From an uncultured SAR86 cluster bacterium (lineage in GTDB: Bacteria; Pseudomonadota; Gammaproteobacteria; Magnimaribacterales; AG-339-G14), in assembly GCA_902625415.1 (NCBI GenBank), contig CACOBG010000003.1, forward strand, positions 1-64,000: 64,000 bases of DNA. The letters run 5' to 3'. The notes under the pieces were generated by a model. The model did not search any database and had not been told where the DNA came from. It saw only the letters and a program-made list of their open reading frames with translations. This document shows, piece by piece, positions 18,288-26,635 of the stretch (the stretch's first letter is position 1; each line of letters starts with the position of its first letter). The translations under genes were made by a program, and so were the position numbers.

Positions 18288-20525
18288 TTATCTATAGTTT
18301 ATATATATTGGGGATGACCATGCTCTTTCTTCAGACATCATCGTGCAATTGTCTTCTCTAGAGGTTTTGTAACTTCCATAACAAATGTTCACTTTTTTAC
18401 AGTTGCCCTGTTCATCAAAATCACATCTCAAGTTACCTGCATTTATTCTAAGAGAAGGTTCCTCAATTGCTCTTACGTAATAAACGGAGTCCCTTTTATC
18501 TGATGAATAATCATCATCCGAAAAACGAACTCGACAACCATTTCCTTCTTTAGGACAATCTATTGTTTTCCAAGGATCCATAATTAATTTATCGATATCC
18601 TCGTTATTTGAATTCTGAGGAGTAATTTTTATTACTTCAATTCTGGTAATTACGTTCCTCTCTTCAGAGGGGTTATAACATTCGTTTTTACACAAAGTTT
18701 TTATTTTTTCACTGGAAAGACTTCCTAACTTATAATCGGGACATCCTTCTTTTTGCTTGAAAGACCCCAAGGCTTTTACTTCAAAAACTGGGTTTTCTTT
18801 TTTTGAAGTTTCGGTGCCCATTGGAAGAGTTTCTATTGTGTCTATTAAATTGAACCAAAGCAGAATTCTTGGTCCACTGGTAGCATAAGTTTCCCTTCTT
18901 TTGAAACTTTCCCAAATTCCCTCTCTTGATCTATTTTTTACATGGACTGCGGCCAAGCCTCCGGTTGTAAAAAAAGATGATTGTCTGATTGGTTCCCATA
19001 ATGAAAATGGATCAGGTATGTCTAATTCTTCTAAATTCACTTTTCTGGGTTGATCTGATTTTTCCTCAGATGGAGTTAAGTTGTCTTCAACAAATTTTAA
19101 AGCTGGACCATTTGCTTCAGTTGTAACCATTCTATCGATAGGTTTATAACCCGTTCCTGGTCTTGATCGATGATTATCACTTGAGGCAATAAAACCAAAT
19201 TTGAATCTTTGTTCTATCCCATTTTCGGAATTTCTCAAAGCTAAAGCATATTGAGCCGAACCTCTGGGTCGGTAATTGAAAGCAGGAATAAAACAATCTT
19301 TGCATTGTCCAGAATCTAACCATTCTTCTGGAGTAATGCCTTTAACAGCAAACTTTCCAGATAATCCTCCCTCGATGTATAACTGTCTTGCGAGTGCGGC
19401 CCTTTTATCGCAAATTGCTTCACTATTTTGATTTTCAAGACATCTTTCCTTAATAATTTCTCCAGCTTGCCAACAAGAAGGCAAATAATTATTAGAAGGT
19501 TCTGGACAGAACTGGACATTATTTTCTGTAAGGCTAGCGGTCCATGGTCTATATTCTTCAGAATTTCCATGTCCCGACATAATTTCAAAAGATATTTGTT
19601 TATCAGAATTATTATGCTCATTGGACAATTGTTTGTCCCAGCTTGATTCACTAGGTGTATAAAAACCCCAAGTATTTCCATGAGGTATGACAATTGAATC
19701 GGATTCTATTTTATTTAGAGCAGTAAAAAGATCTTTTGGAGTTAATGCTGAAAAGTAACAAGAATTTTCAGGATTATAAAAATCATCTTCACAATCTTCA
19801 GTTTTAACTATATGTTCACTAAATGTAATTAAATCTGCATATCTGCTTCTATTTTTAAAATCAACTAGTGCCATAGATAGCATATTCGATCTCACAACTG
19901 GTAGTCTGTCTACGCTTCGCATTCCATCGGTAGCTACCCCACCTGAGCCAATGGGCATCACCGGCACAGATTCTTCGTCTGTTTCTAAGAACATGACATT
20001 TTTATGTCCATAATGATTTTCTTTGTCAGGATCAATTTGTGTCCATTCAAAACCAAGAAAAGAAATCAAATCAGGAGTTTCGCTATTTGCATTAATTGCA
20101 TTACATTGCCTTATGGCTTTTTTTGCTTCCATCCACTTTAAAGGAGTGGCAGCTTCCGCATGATCAGAAATTACCCAAAAATCTAATGCGGAACAAAACC
20201 TTGCATAATCACATGCATCTGATACCGGATGAGGACCTTCTCCATTATTCAAAGGTAAACTCCATAAAAAAGCATCAGAAGAGTAAGTTGAGTGAACATG
20301 AGTATCGCCAAACAGAATTTGTTTATTTGATGGATTATGCTCCAGTTGAGATTGAATCTTCTTAGTTAACAATTCCTTTGGGTAAGTAGAATTAATATTG
20401 GGTTCAGCCTTTTCAAGAACTCCAAAAAAACCAAAATAGAAGGCTAGTAAATAAATACCTATGACTGAACCCAAAATAAATGTAGTTCCTAAAACCCAGA
20501 AAGAAACTTTCAATATTAAATTCAA
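18288..20525 (-). CDS. DUF3604 protein with PHP-like metal site
   Basis: A 745-residue protein with one N-terminal membrane helix (about 8-36), placing the body in the periplasm. It starts the domain with FGDTHVHSTYSSD, His76 and His78, and has VISDHAEAATP near 138: these resemble the metal ligands of PHP-type phosphoesterases. The rest matches the DUF3604 family, for which I know no settled reaction. Many cysteines (CYNPS, CKDC, CRVRF, CDFDEQGNC) suggest disulfides, in line with an exported protein. Its start overlaps the rhomboid stop by 4 bases. A GPH carrier lies downstream. Confidence 0.82.
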   Translation of the reverse strand: MNLILKVSFWVLGTTFILGSVIGIYLLAFYFGFFGVLEKAEPNINSTYPKELLTKKIQSQLEHNPSNKQILFGDTHVHSTYSSDAFLWSLPLNNGEGPHPVSDACDYARFCSALDFWVISDHAEAATPLKWMEAKKAIRQCNAINANSETPDLISFLGFEWTQIDPDKENHYGHKNVMFLETDEESVPVMPIGSGGVATDGMRSVDRLPVVRSNMLSMALVDFKNRSRYADLITFSEHIVKTEDCEDDFYNPENSCYFSALTPKDLFTALNKIESDSIVIPHGNTWGFYTPSESSWDKQLSNEHNNSDKQISFEIMSGHGNSEEYRPWTASLTENNVQFCPEPSNNYLPSCWQAGEIIKERCLENQNSEAICDKRAALARQLYIEGGLSGKFAVKGITPEEWLDSGQCKDCFIPAFNYRPRGSAQYALALRNSENGIEQRFKFGFIASSDNHRSRPGTGYKPIDRMVTTEANGPALKFVEDNLTPSEEKSDQPRKVNLEELDIPDPFSLWEPIRQSSFFTTGGLAAVHVKNRSREGIWESFKRRETYATSGPRILLWFNLIDTIETLPMGTETSKKENPVFEVKALGSFKQKEGCPDYKLGSLSSEKIKTLCKNECYNPSEERNVITRIEVIKITPQNSNNEDIDKLIMDPWKTIDCPKEGNGCRVRFSDDDYSSDKRDSVYYVRAIEEPSLRINAGNLRCDFDEQGNCKKVNICYGSYKTSREDNCTMMSEERAWSSPIYINYR

Positions 20526-21298
20526 TGTTTTCTCCGTTTCATCTCTTCTTCAGATTTTTTAATGAAATCTATCACGACATCATCATTTCGTTGAAATGAA
20601 AATTCTTTAGAGTCTCTATTAAAAACTTGCCATGAACTTGTATTTTGTTCATGAAATAATTTTATATCTTTGTTTTTAAAAAAAGGAATAAGGATCATTC
20701 CAGCTAAAAAACCTCCAATGTGAGCAAAATAAGCTGTTCCTCCATCCATATCTATTGATCCCGGAATACTAAAAAATTGTAAAACAAGCCAAAAACCCAA
20801 AACCAAAAAAGCAGGTACTCTAATCATTTGAATGATTATGATAATAAATACCAAACATTTTACGTTAGCTTTTGGAAATAACATTAGATATGCTCCCAGA
20901 ACACCCGCTATAGCTCCACTTGCACCAACCATTGGGATCTGAGATGTAGGGTCTACTAATCCCTGACAAAGTGCTGCAATAGTTCCACAAAGAAGATAAA
21001 AGATAATGAATTTTAGAGTCCCCATAGAGTCTTCTACATTGTCGCCAAAAATCCATAGATAAAGCATGTTTCCAGCAATATGGAATAACCCGCCGTGAAG
21101 AAACATTGAGGTATAGATCGTTAGTGATGAATAGTCAGAAAAAAAATCTGCCGGAATAAAACCAAAATTATAAAAAATTGAAGGATTCATTTGACTTAAA
21201 TATTGAAGAACAAATACAAAACTACACAGCCCAATCAATATATAAGTAACATAAGGAGTTGAAGAACTCGGATTATCATCCGATATAGGAAAAAACAT
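20522..21298 (-). CDS. Rhomboid-family intramembrane serine protease
   Basis: A 258-residue, six-helix membrane protein. The catalytic dyad is visible: Ser127 in GASGAIAG and His193 in AHIGGFLAG; the oxyanion helper Asn77 is in HIAGNMLYLW. Rhomboids cleave substrates within or near their membrane helices. The C-terminal tail after 205 is soluble and ends in a charged stretch. The gene lies 2 bases after a GPH-carrier gene and overlaps the DUF3604 gene that follows, so the three are probably cotranscribed. Confidence 0.92.
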   Translation of the reverse strand: MFFPISDDNPSSSTPYVTYILIGLCSFVFVLQYLSQMNPSIFYNFGFIPADFFSDYSSLTIYTSMFLHGGLFHIAGNMLYLWIFGDNVEDSMGTLKFIIFYLLCGTIAALCQGLVDPTSQIPMVGASGAIAGVLGAYLMLFPKANVKCLVFIIIIIQMIRVPAFLVLGFWLVLQFFSIPGSIDMDGGTAYFAHIGGFLAGMILIPFFKNKDIKLFHEQNTSSWQVFNRDSKEFSFQRNDDVVIDFIKKSEEEMKRRKH

Positions 21299-21300
21299 AT

Positions 21301-22746
21301 TTAGTAACCTAAATCTTTAACAGCTGACTCAAATTCGTCTCTGGTTATTGTATAAAAGTAAATAAAAGTAAGTCCGCCAATATTTAAAATTGGACCAATA
21401 ATGCAAATAAATAGAACTAAGTTGTTTACAGGTTCTTTCATCTCTTGAATAGTTGCCTCTGTATTGCCAAAGCCTAAAAATTGAAGAACGAAACCTAGAA
21501 TAAATACACCTAATCCTGAAAACACTTTCTGAAATAATCCTGGACCAGCAAGAAATAAACCTTCATCTCTTCTTCCTGTTTTTTTCTGAGAATCCTCAAC
21601 GACATCGAAAACCATTGATATTAAGATCACCCAGCCCATCACGGATAAAACGTCAGTGATACATTGATGTGAAATCATAATCCACCATAATGCATTTGAT
21701 CCGTTTATGGGGAAAGTTTGAGCTTCAAAAAGTGGATCTATCAATCTCAAAGTAAAAGGGATGTAAGAGATTAATACTGTGGCTGTTAAGGCAAATAGAG
21801 CAATGTTCTTTTTTTCTCTACCTTGGGAAATAACTACTGCAATAATTGCACCAATAATTGCAGAAACGCCTCCTGCTAAGGGAAATATAGAAATATCTGA
21901 AGGCGTCCATTCCCAAAAATAAATACTTATATAGTTCCCTACTCCGGTATTTAATCCAAGAAATAAAGCATAAAGACATCCTCCAAAAAAAATCATAAGC
22001 CAAGACTTATTAGATAAAGTTTCTATAACTTCTCCAAAGACTTGTTTCAGTTCAACATTTGAAGTTTCAGGCACAACATGAAGATCTTTAATATGTTTAT
22101 GAGTGCTTGAGGCAGCTATAAAACCTAGAACCAGAGTAATAAAGCCCGCAAAATATGCTAATTTTTCATATCCTTCGGGATTCAAATATGCTCTTGATCC
22201 CATAAAACCTGATGTTTCGGGAAGGAAAAACTCTAACATTACATAACCTATTAGAATCGCTCCTCCATAACCAAAAAATAATCCCATCGCATTTAAAGTA
22301 TTTCTGCGATCGTAATCCTTAGTTAGCTCTGGTCCCAAAGCAGCTCTGGGTGTTTCGAAGAAGGTAATTGCAAGTCGAATGCTAACTGTCAAAATCAATA
22401 ATTTTAAAAAAAGGTATGTTTGATCATAAGATGAAGGCGGAATAAATAGTAACCATATACAAAATGCCAAGGGAAAAATACTGAGATAAATGAAAGGATG
22501 TCTCCTACCTAATTTTGACTTAAATCTATCTGACCATACGCCCACTAAAGGATCAGAAAAGGCATCGAAAAAAAGTGAAATCCCAAGTGCAATAGATGCT
22601 AAATAAGGCTCTAAACCTAAAACTTGATTGTAATAGAGAAGTACCCAAGTTCCAAAAATTACATTTTTTATCCCTACAACCCCAGAACCAGCTGAATGTA
22701 AAAAGAGTGTAGTGTTAGAAACTTCTATGTTCTTATTTTCCGACAT
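21301..22746 (-). CDS. MFS transporter, GPH type
   Basis: A 481-residue carrier with the same GPH hallmarks as the gene at 16779-18203: FSDPLVGVWSDRFKSKLGRRHP near 63-84 (motif spread over the helix 2-3 loop) and FETPRAALGPELTKDYDRR near 130. Twelve membrane helices are predicted. Substrate unknown. It heads the minus-strand run GPH > rhomboid > DUF3604. It is divergent from the SDR gene at 22814, with 67 bases between the starts. Confidence 0.85.
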   Translation of the reverse strand: MSENKNIEVSNTTLFLHSAGSGVVGIKNVIFGTWVLLYYNQVLGLEPYLASIALGISLFFDAFSDPLVGVWSDRFKSKLGRRHPFIYLSIFPLAFCIWLLFIPPSSYDQTYLFLKLLILTVSIRLAITFFETPRAALGPELTKDYDRRNTLNAMGLFFGYGGAILIGYVMLEFFLPETSGFMGSRAYLNPEGYEKLAYFAGFITLVLGFIAASSTHKHIKDLHVVPETSNVELKQVFGEVIETLSNKSWLMIFFGGCLYALFLGLNTGVGNYISIYFWEWTPSDISIFPLAGGVSAIIGAIIAVVISQGREKKNIALFALTATVLISYIPFTLRLIDPLFEAQTFPINGSNALWWIMISHQCITDVLSVMGWVILISMVFDVVEDSQKKTGRRDEGLFLAGPGLFQKVFSGLGVFILGFVLQFLGFGNTEATIQEMKEPVNNLVLFICIIGPILNIGGLTFIYFYTITRDEFESAVKDLGY

Positions 22747-22813
22747 TTAAATATTTTAAAAAGTAATATACTCTAGGTAAAAACAATTATGCACTAATAC
22801 TGGAGGTGAAAAC

Positions 22814-23716
22814 ATGGGAGTTCTGAATAATAAAGTAGCAATAATTACAGGAGCTGGCAGAGGGATTGGAATGGAAACAGCTTTATTATTTGCTAAAGAA
22901 GGAGCCAAAGTTGTCGTTAATGATTTAGGAGCTAATCCAGATGGTTCTGGTCATGAAAAGATAGCAGATGAAGTTGTAGCTGAAATAAAATCCTTAGGGG
23001 GAGATGCAGTTGCAAATTATGATTCTGTTGATTCATATGAAGGTGGGATAAATATTTTTAATACAGCAGTGGAAGCATTCGGAGCAGTTGATATTGTTAT
23101 CAATAACGCAGGAATTTTAAGAGATAAAACTTTATTCAATATGGAGGAGTCTGATTGGGATGCAATCATGGCTGTTCACCTCAAAGGTCACTTTAACTGT
23201 ACTCAACCATTCGTTAGATACATTAGAGAAAACAATAGGCTGAATTGCAGAATTATAAATATGTCTTCGGTTTCGGGTCTTATTGGTAACTTTGGACAGA
23301 CTAATTACGGAGCGGCAAAGGCAGGTATTGCTGGCTTTAGTCGATCTCTTTCTATGGAAATGGCCAAATACAAATGCACTGTAAATACTATCTCTCCTGG
23401 AGCTGCAACAAGATTGACTATAGATTTAATGAAAGCAGCGGGAAGAGAAGTTGACCCCAATGATTGGAGTCAAGGACCGCAACAGATAGCACCAATCATT
23501 GCCTGGATATGTTCTGATGAAGCAAGTGAAATTACCAATCAAATTTTCCATGTTTCTTCCGGAACAGTTGGAATCATGCAGCAGCCAGCAGTGATAAAAT
23601 CTTTTGAAAGTAAAGAGCTATGGTCAATGGATCAGTTAAATAAACTAATGCCAGAACTCATTGAAGCGAAAAAAAATCACGACAAAGAAGTTGAAGAAAA
23701 AGGAAAACCTTCGTAA
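22814..23716 (+). CDS. SDR dehydrogenase, MFE-2/3-hydroxyacyl-CoA-type
   Basis: A 300-residue short-chain dehydrogenase. The cofactor loop TGAGRGIG is at 12-19, NNAG at 97-100, and the catalytic Ser151/152, Tyr165 and Lys169 (NYGAAK) are present. The insertion VVVNDLGANPDGSG after strand 2 is typical of the (3R)-hydroxyacyl-CoA dehydrogenase part of peroxisomal multifunctional enzyme 2, suggesting a role in beta-oxidation. The start is supported by a strong ribosome site, GGAGGTG, 7 bases before ATG. It ends one base before the end of the convergent HD gene. Confidence 0.85.
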   Translation: MGVLNNKVAIITGAGRGIGMETALLFAKEGAKVVVNDLGANPDGSGHEKIADEVVAEIKSLGGDAVANYDSVDSYEGGINIFNTAVEAFGAVDIVINNAGILRDKTLFNMEESDWDAIMAVHLKGHFNCTQPFVRYIRENNRLNCRIINMSSVSGLIGNFGQTNYGAAKAGIAGFSRSLSMEMAKYKCTVNTISPGAATRLTIDLMKAAGREVDPNDWSQGPQQIAPIIAWICSDEASEITNQIFHVSSGTVGIMQQPAVIKSFESKELWSMDQLNKLMPELIEAKKNHDKEVEEKGKPS

Positions 23717-24286
23717 TTAAGCTTCCGCTTTATAAATAGATTTTCTTGTCTGAGAAAGAACGTTTTTGAGCATCGGCATGAAAGTCTCAATGGGTAGACT
23801 ATCGTATTCGGGATCAAAAGAATTTTGATCGTACTTAGCACAAAACTCGACACAATCCTTCCAATGTTCACTATCTTTGAATCTGTCACGCATGTGTCTA
23901 TCAAGACCAAGAAAATGAAAAAAGTAATAACCTTGAAAAATACCGTGATGTTTTAAGATCCAGTAGTTTTTTTCAGAAATGTAAGGTTCTAACAAGGTTG
24001 CTGCAAAGTCTGCATGATTTGCCGGAGCTAAAATATCGCCTATGTCATGTAATAGAGCACAAACAACGTATTCTTCGTCCCTACCATCACGATAAGCTCT
24101 TGTTGCAGTTTGTAGACAATGTTCATATCTATCAACAGCAAATCCACCAAAATCATCTTTTAACATATTCAGGTGTTGAATGATTCTATCTGGTAAATGT
24201 TCAGAGTGAATCATTGCAGCTTCAACTATAGGAGTATAGTCCTCTTGGGTTCCTTCCGTCATTTTTGTAAAACTAGCTTTTTTCAT
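23717..24286 (-). CDS. HD-domain protein with MIOX/PhnZ-like di-iron ligand pattern
   Basis: A 189-residue protein. Candidate metal ligands are His56 (in RYEHCLQTA), His80-Asp81 (in LLHDIGD), His91, His113/114 (in KHHGIFQG) and Asp153. Four His and two Asp in this order are the set used by mixed-valent di-iron oxygenases such as myo-inositol oxygenase and PhnZ; the His56-to-His80 spacing of 24 equals that in PhnZ. An ordinary HD phosphohydrolase cannot be excluded. No phosphonate or inositol genes are adjacent. It is divergent from the ferritin-like gene, sharing a 131-base gap with a candidate Fur box. Confidence 0.75.
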   Translation of the reverse strand: MKKASFTKMTEGTQEDYTPIVEAAMIHSEHLPDRIIQHLNMLKDDFGGFAVDRYEHCLQTATRAYRDGRDEEYVVCALLHDIGDILAPANHADFAATLLEPYISEKNYWILKHHGIFQGYYFFHFLGLDRHMRDRFKDSEHWKDCVEFCAKYDQNSFDPEYDSLPIETFMPMLKNVLSQTRKSIYKAEA

Positions 24287-24335
24287 AATGCTATTTTCTC
24301 TAAATTTTAATCAGCATTCAATTATTTTTTATGCA

Positions 24336-24354
24336 AATAATTCTCATTGTTATC
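24336..24354 (-). promoter_or_regulatory. Candidate Fur box before the ferritin-like gene
   Basis: The minus strand reads GATAACAATGAGAATTATT, which matches the classical 19-base Fur consensus GATAATGATAATCATTATC at 13 of 19 positions and carries the often-seen core AATGAGAAT(T/C)ATT. It lies 64 bases before the start of the ferritin-like gene and about 50 bases before the HD gene start on the other strand. Iron control of an iron-storage gene, and perhaps of an iron enzyme, would make sense. No Fur gene is in this window. Confidence 0.55.
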
Positions 24355-24417
24355 TTATTTCTCATCCAGAGTTTTTACGTATTTGGCTGTTAAAATTACG
24401 TTTAAAAGGAGTTAAAT

Positions 24418-24855
24418 ATGCCAAACGTTCTTGATCTAAAAAAAGTATGTAAAACTTTAAACGAAATTATGAAATATGAGCTTGCAGGTGTTGTCAGATA
24501 TACCCATTCTGCATTAATGGTTGTAGGCCCGAATAGAATTCCAATTGTAAACTTTCTCCAGGAACAAGCTAATGAATCTCTTCAACATGCTCAACAAGCA
24601 GGAGAGTTACTTACTGGGTTAGATGGCCATCCCAGCCAAAAAATAGCTGAAATTGTTGAAACTAACGATCATTCAATAAAAAATATTCTAGAAGAAAGTT
24701 TAGAACATGAGCTCCATGCGTTAGGTTTGTATAAAAAACTTTTAACTATGGTGGAAGGAGCTTCAATTTATTTAGAGGAATATACTAGAGATCTCATTGG
24801 TCAAGAGGAACAACATCAGCTCGAGTTGAGAAAAATGTTAAAAGACTTCAGTTAG
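24418..24855 (+). CDS. Bacterioferritin-like (ferritin-fold) protein
   Basis: A 145-residue four-helix ferritin-like protein. Carboxylate and His residues fall in each helix: Glu in MKYELAG (about 22), NESLQHAQQAG (about 57-67), LEHELHALG (about 95-103) and GQEEQHQLEL (about 126-135). The last pair is the usual ExxH, while the second-helix pair is spaced one residue wider (ESLQH). No methionine sits at the bacterioferritin heme-ligand position, so heme binding is doubtful. Likely iron storage or detoxification. A strong AAGGAG ribosome site precedes the ATG; a candidate Fur box lies upstream. Confidence 0.78.
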   Translation: MPNVLDLKKVCKTLNEIMKYELAGVVRYTHSALMVVGPNRIPIVNFLQEQANESLQHAQQAGELLTGLDGHPSQKIAEIVETNDHSIKNILEESLEHELHALGLYKKLLTMVEGASIYLEEYTRDLIGQEEQHQLELRKMLKDFS

Positions 24856-25645
24856 AATCTTGAAGTTTCCTTTTATACCAATCTAAATAAGTTCCGCTTA
24901 CTGAAGAAAACTCTTCTATTTCAGAAAGTTTCATTAAATGATCATATGTTTTTGGATAATCTACAGCAAAATTCATTGAAACAAGATTAAAACCCCTTTT
25001 ATTAAGATCATCTTCATAATGCCCTTCTCTTAAAAATTGAGAAAAATCACAAAAAAATGAAATATCCACAATAGTTAAATGATCAAAGCCAATAAATTTT
25101 GTATATTTTAAGGATTCTTCTATTCCATTCAGAAAAAATTCATATGCAGATTTCATTCTCAGATACAAAGCCTCATTCATATCATTAAGACTAAATAAGT
25201 ATTCTTGATGTTCTCGAGAAAAAACAAGACCTGAGTCTAAGAAACTATCTACCCTTGAAGCTTCAAAGGCATTTTTTCCATACAAGTTATTTGTATCATC
25301 TTGTCTAGCAATCGCTCTTAAAATACTATTAGATTCAAAAATTCCTATTTTTCCATCCGGGCTAAACGCGGCTGGAACAGTCCCAAAAGGAATTAATTTT
25401 ATAAATTCATCAGTTTTATAAAGAACTGAACTAAAACCTCGTTTACCAGTTCTTTCAAATTGTTTTAATTCTTTTTTGTCAGAATCTGATATTTTTTTTG
25501 GTTCAGAGTCCCAAAGCCAATTGGGAATCTCAGATGGCTTATCGCCAATAACTTCGACTGTTATACCAGCAATCTTTGCAGCTATCTCGGCTTTCCAAAC
25601 TCTTGGGTTTGGAAGATAAGAAAAGATTTTAAGTCCCTTTTCCAT
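24848..25645 (-). CDS. Glutathione S-transferase family protein
   Basis: A 265-residue protein resembling GSTs. The N-terminal thioredoxin-like part includes YLPNPRVWKAEIAAKIAG and, after an insertion, GTVPAAFSPDGKIGIFESNSILRAIA (about 73-98 region), where the cis-Pro before a strand and the ES pair bind glutathione. The C-terminal part is helical. The insertion of about 25 charged residues between strand 2 and the cis-Pro is unusual. It converges on the ferritin-like gene with 8 bases of overlap. A MAPEG gene lies 9 bases upstream, so two glutathione-type proteins are linked. Confidence 0.75.
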   Translation of the reverse strand: MEKGLKIFSYLPNPRVWKAEIAAKIAGITVEVIGDKPSEIPNWLWDSEPKKISDSDKKELKQFERTGKRGFSSVLYKTDEFIKLIPFGTVPAAFSPDGKIGIFESNSILRAIARQDDTNNLYGKNAFEASRVDSFLDSGLVFSREHQEYLFSLNDMNEALYLRMKSAYEFFLNGIEESLKYTKFIGFDHLTIVDISFFCDFSQFLREGHYEDDLNKRGFNLVSMNFAVDYPKTYDHLMKLSEIEEFSSVSGTYLDWYKRKLQDSN

Positions 25646-25654
25646 AGACTTGTC

Positions 25655-26083
25655 TTAAATTAACGAAGCAAATCTAACCCACATCCAAATCACAATCAGC
25701 CAGCTTGGTAGCCATAGCAAGGCTCTTAGAGGCATGTCTCCAATAAAACCGTTAATGAAAATGTGATACAAAGAATGAGCAACTCTGAGGCCTACGAACC
25801 AATAGGCTAAAAGAATAAAAAACGCATCTACTTTTCCCGAAACATATAAAACAACGCAAATTGCGTAAAACAAGATAGGAAATTCAAAAAGATTTATTAA
25901 ATTTCTATCTGCTTGTTTAGTTATTTGAGCTGCAGATGCAGGCAAAGGTATTTTCATTAGTTCACTTCCGGTATGACTTTTATCAATCAACACATTTTTA
26001 AATCTAATCAATGTACTCAACAAAAATACAGAAGCGGTAAGCAATACCATATAATACATAGGTACAAATATTTCAGCGTTCAT
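25655..26083 (-). CDS. MAPEG family membrane protein
   Basis: A 142-residue protein with four hydrophobic segments. The segment QADRNLINLFEFPILFYAICVVLY near 54-77 (key residues: R, N, L, F, E, P) matches the MAPEG signature, and GLRVAHSLYHIF near 98-109 fits the later conserved region. MAPEG enzymes are membrane-bound glutathione transferases or peroxidases for lipophilic compounds; the bacterial substrate is unknown. It lies between GST and PsiE-like genes, all on the minus strand. Confidence 0.82.
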   Translation of the reverse strand: MNAEIFVPMYYMVLLTASVFLLSTLIRFKNVLIDKSHTGSELMKIPLPASAAQITKQADRNLINLFEFPILFYAICVVLYVSGKVDAFFILLAYWFVGLRVAHSLYHIFINGFIGDMPLRALLWLPSWLIVIWMWVRFASLI

Positions 26084-26100
26084 TTATTTCTCCCAAAAAA

Positions 26101-26529
26101 TTATTCTTTATCCTGTTCTCGAGTTCTTAATTTTTCAAGACTTAATTTGTCTTTCAAGCTCATTAAATATGCAGCACCCGCAAGAATGACTACTGCAGAG
26201 GCTTCAGCAATAATCATCAAAGCATCCATTTCCTTATTTTGCATTACTATCAAACGACACAAAGCAGTAATTGCAATAATAATTGGTAGGGTTACAGGTA
26301 TCCTCGAAGTTGAGTAAAAAGCTCCAACCATGCCTAGTATCTCTGCATAGATAAATAGCATAAATAAATCAGGCAAAGTAATCTGTCTTGCTAAAACCAT
26401 CTCATAGCAATAAAGAGCTGCAGCAATACAAGTTGATATACCAATAATCGCCAACAAAACTTTTTCACTAGCGATAGTGGTCCAATGAAGTCCCTTGTTC
26501 ACAGATTTATCATTTAATTTTTCAAACAT
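26101..26529 (-). CDS. PsiE-family membrane protein
   Basis: A 142-residue membrane protein with four hydrophobic helices. The stretch LFMLFIYAEILGMVGAFY near 56-73 and the later helices match the phosphate-starvation-inducible PsiE family. In E. coli psiE is induced by phosphate limitation; its activity is unknown. No Pho-box could be confirmed in the 106 bases upstream, which are strongly AT-rich. It probably shares a transcript with the MAPEG and GST genes. Confidence 0.72.
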   Translation of the reverse strand: MFEKLNDKSVNKGLHWTTIASEKVLLAIIGISTCIAAALYCYEMVLARQITLPDLFMLFIYAEILGMVGAFYSTSRIPVTLPIIIAITALCRLIVMQNKEMDALMIIAEASAVVILAGAAYLMSLKDKLSLEKLRTREQDKE

Positions 26530-26635
26530 AAATTAAGTTTATCTAGTTCTTAACTTCTAGCAAATAAAAATTATATTGAATAATTATTTTTATAAATTAA
26601 GCAAGTATTAAAACTAAGGGATTTAAAATACTGAT

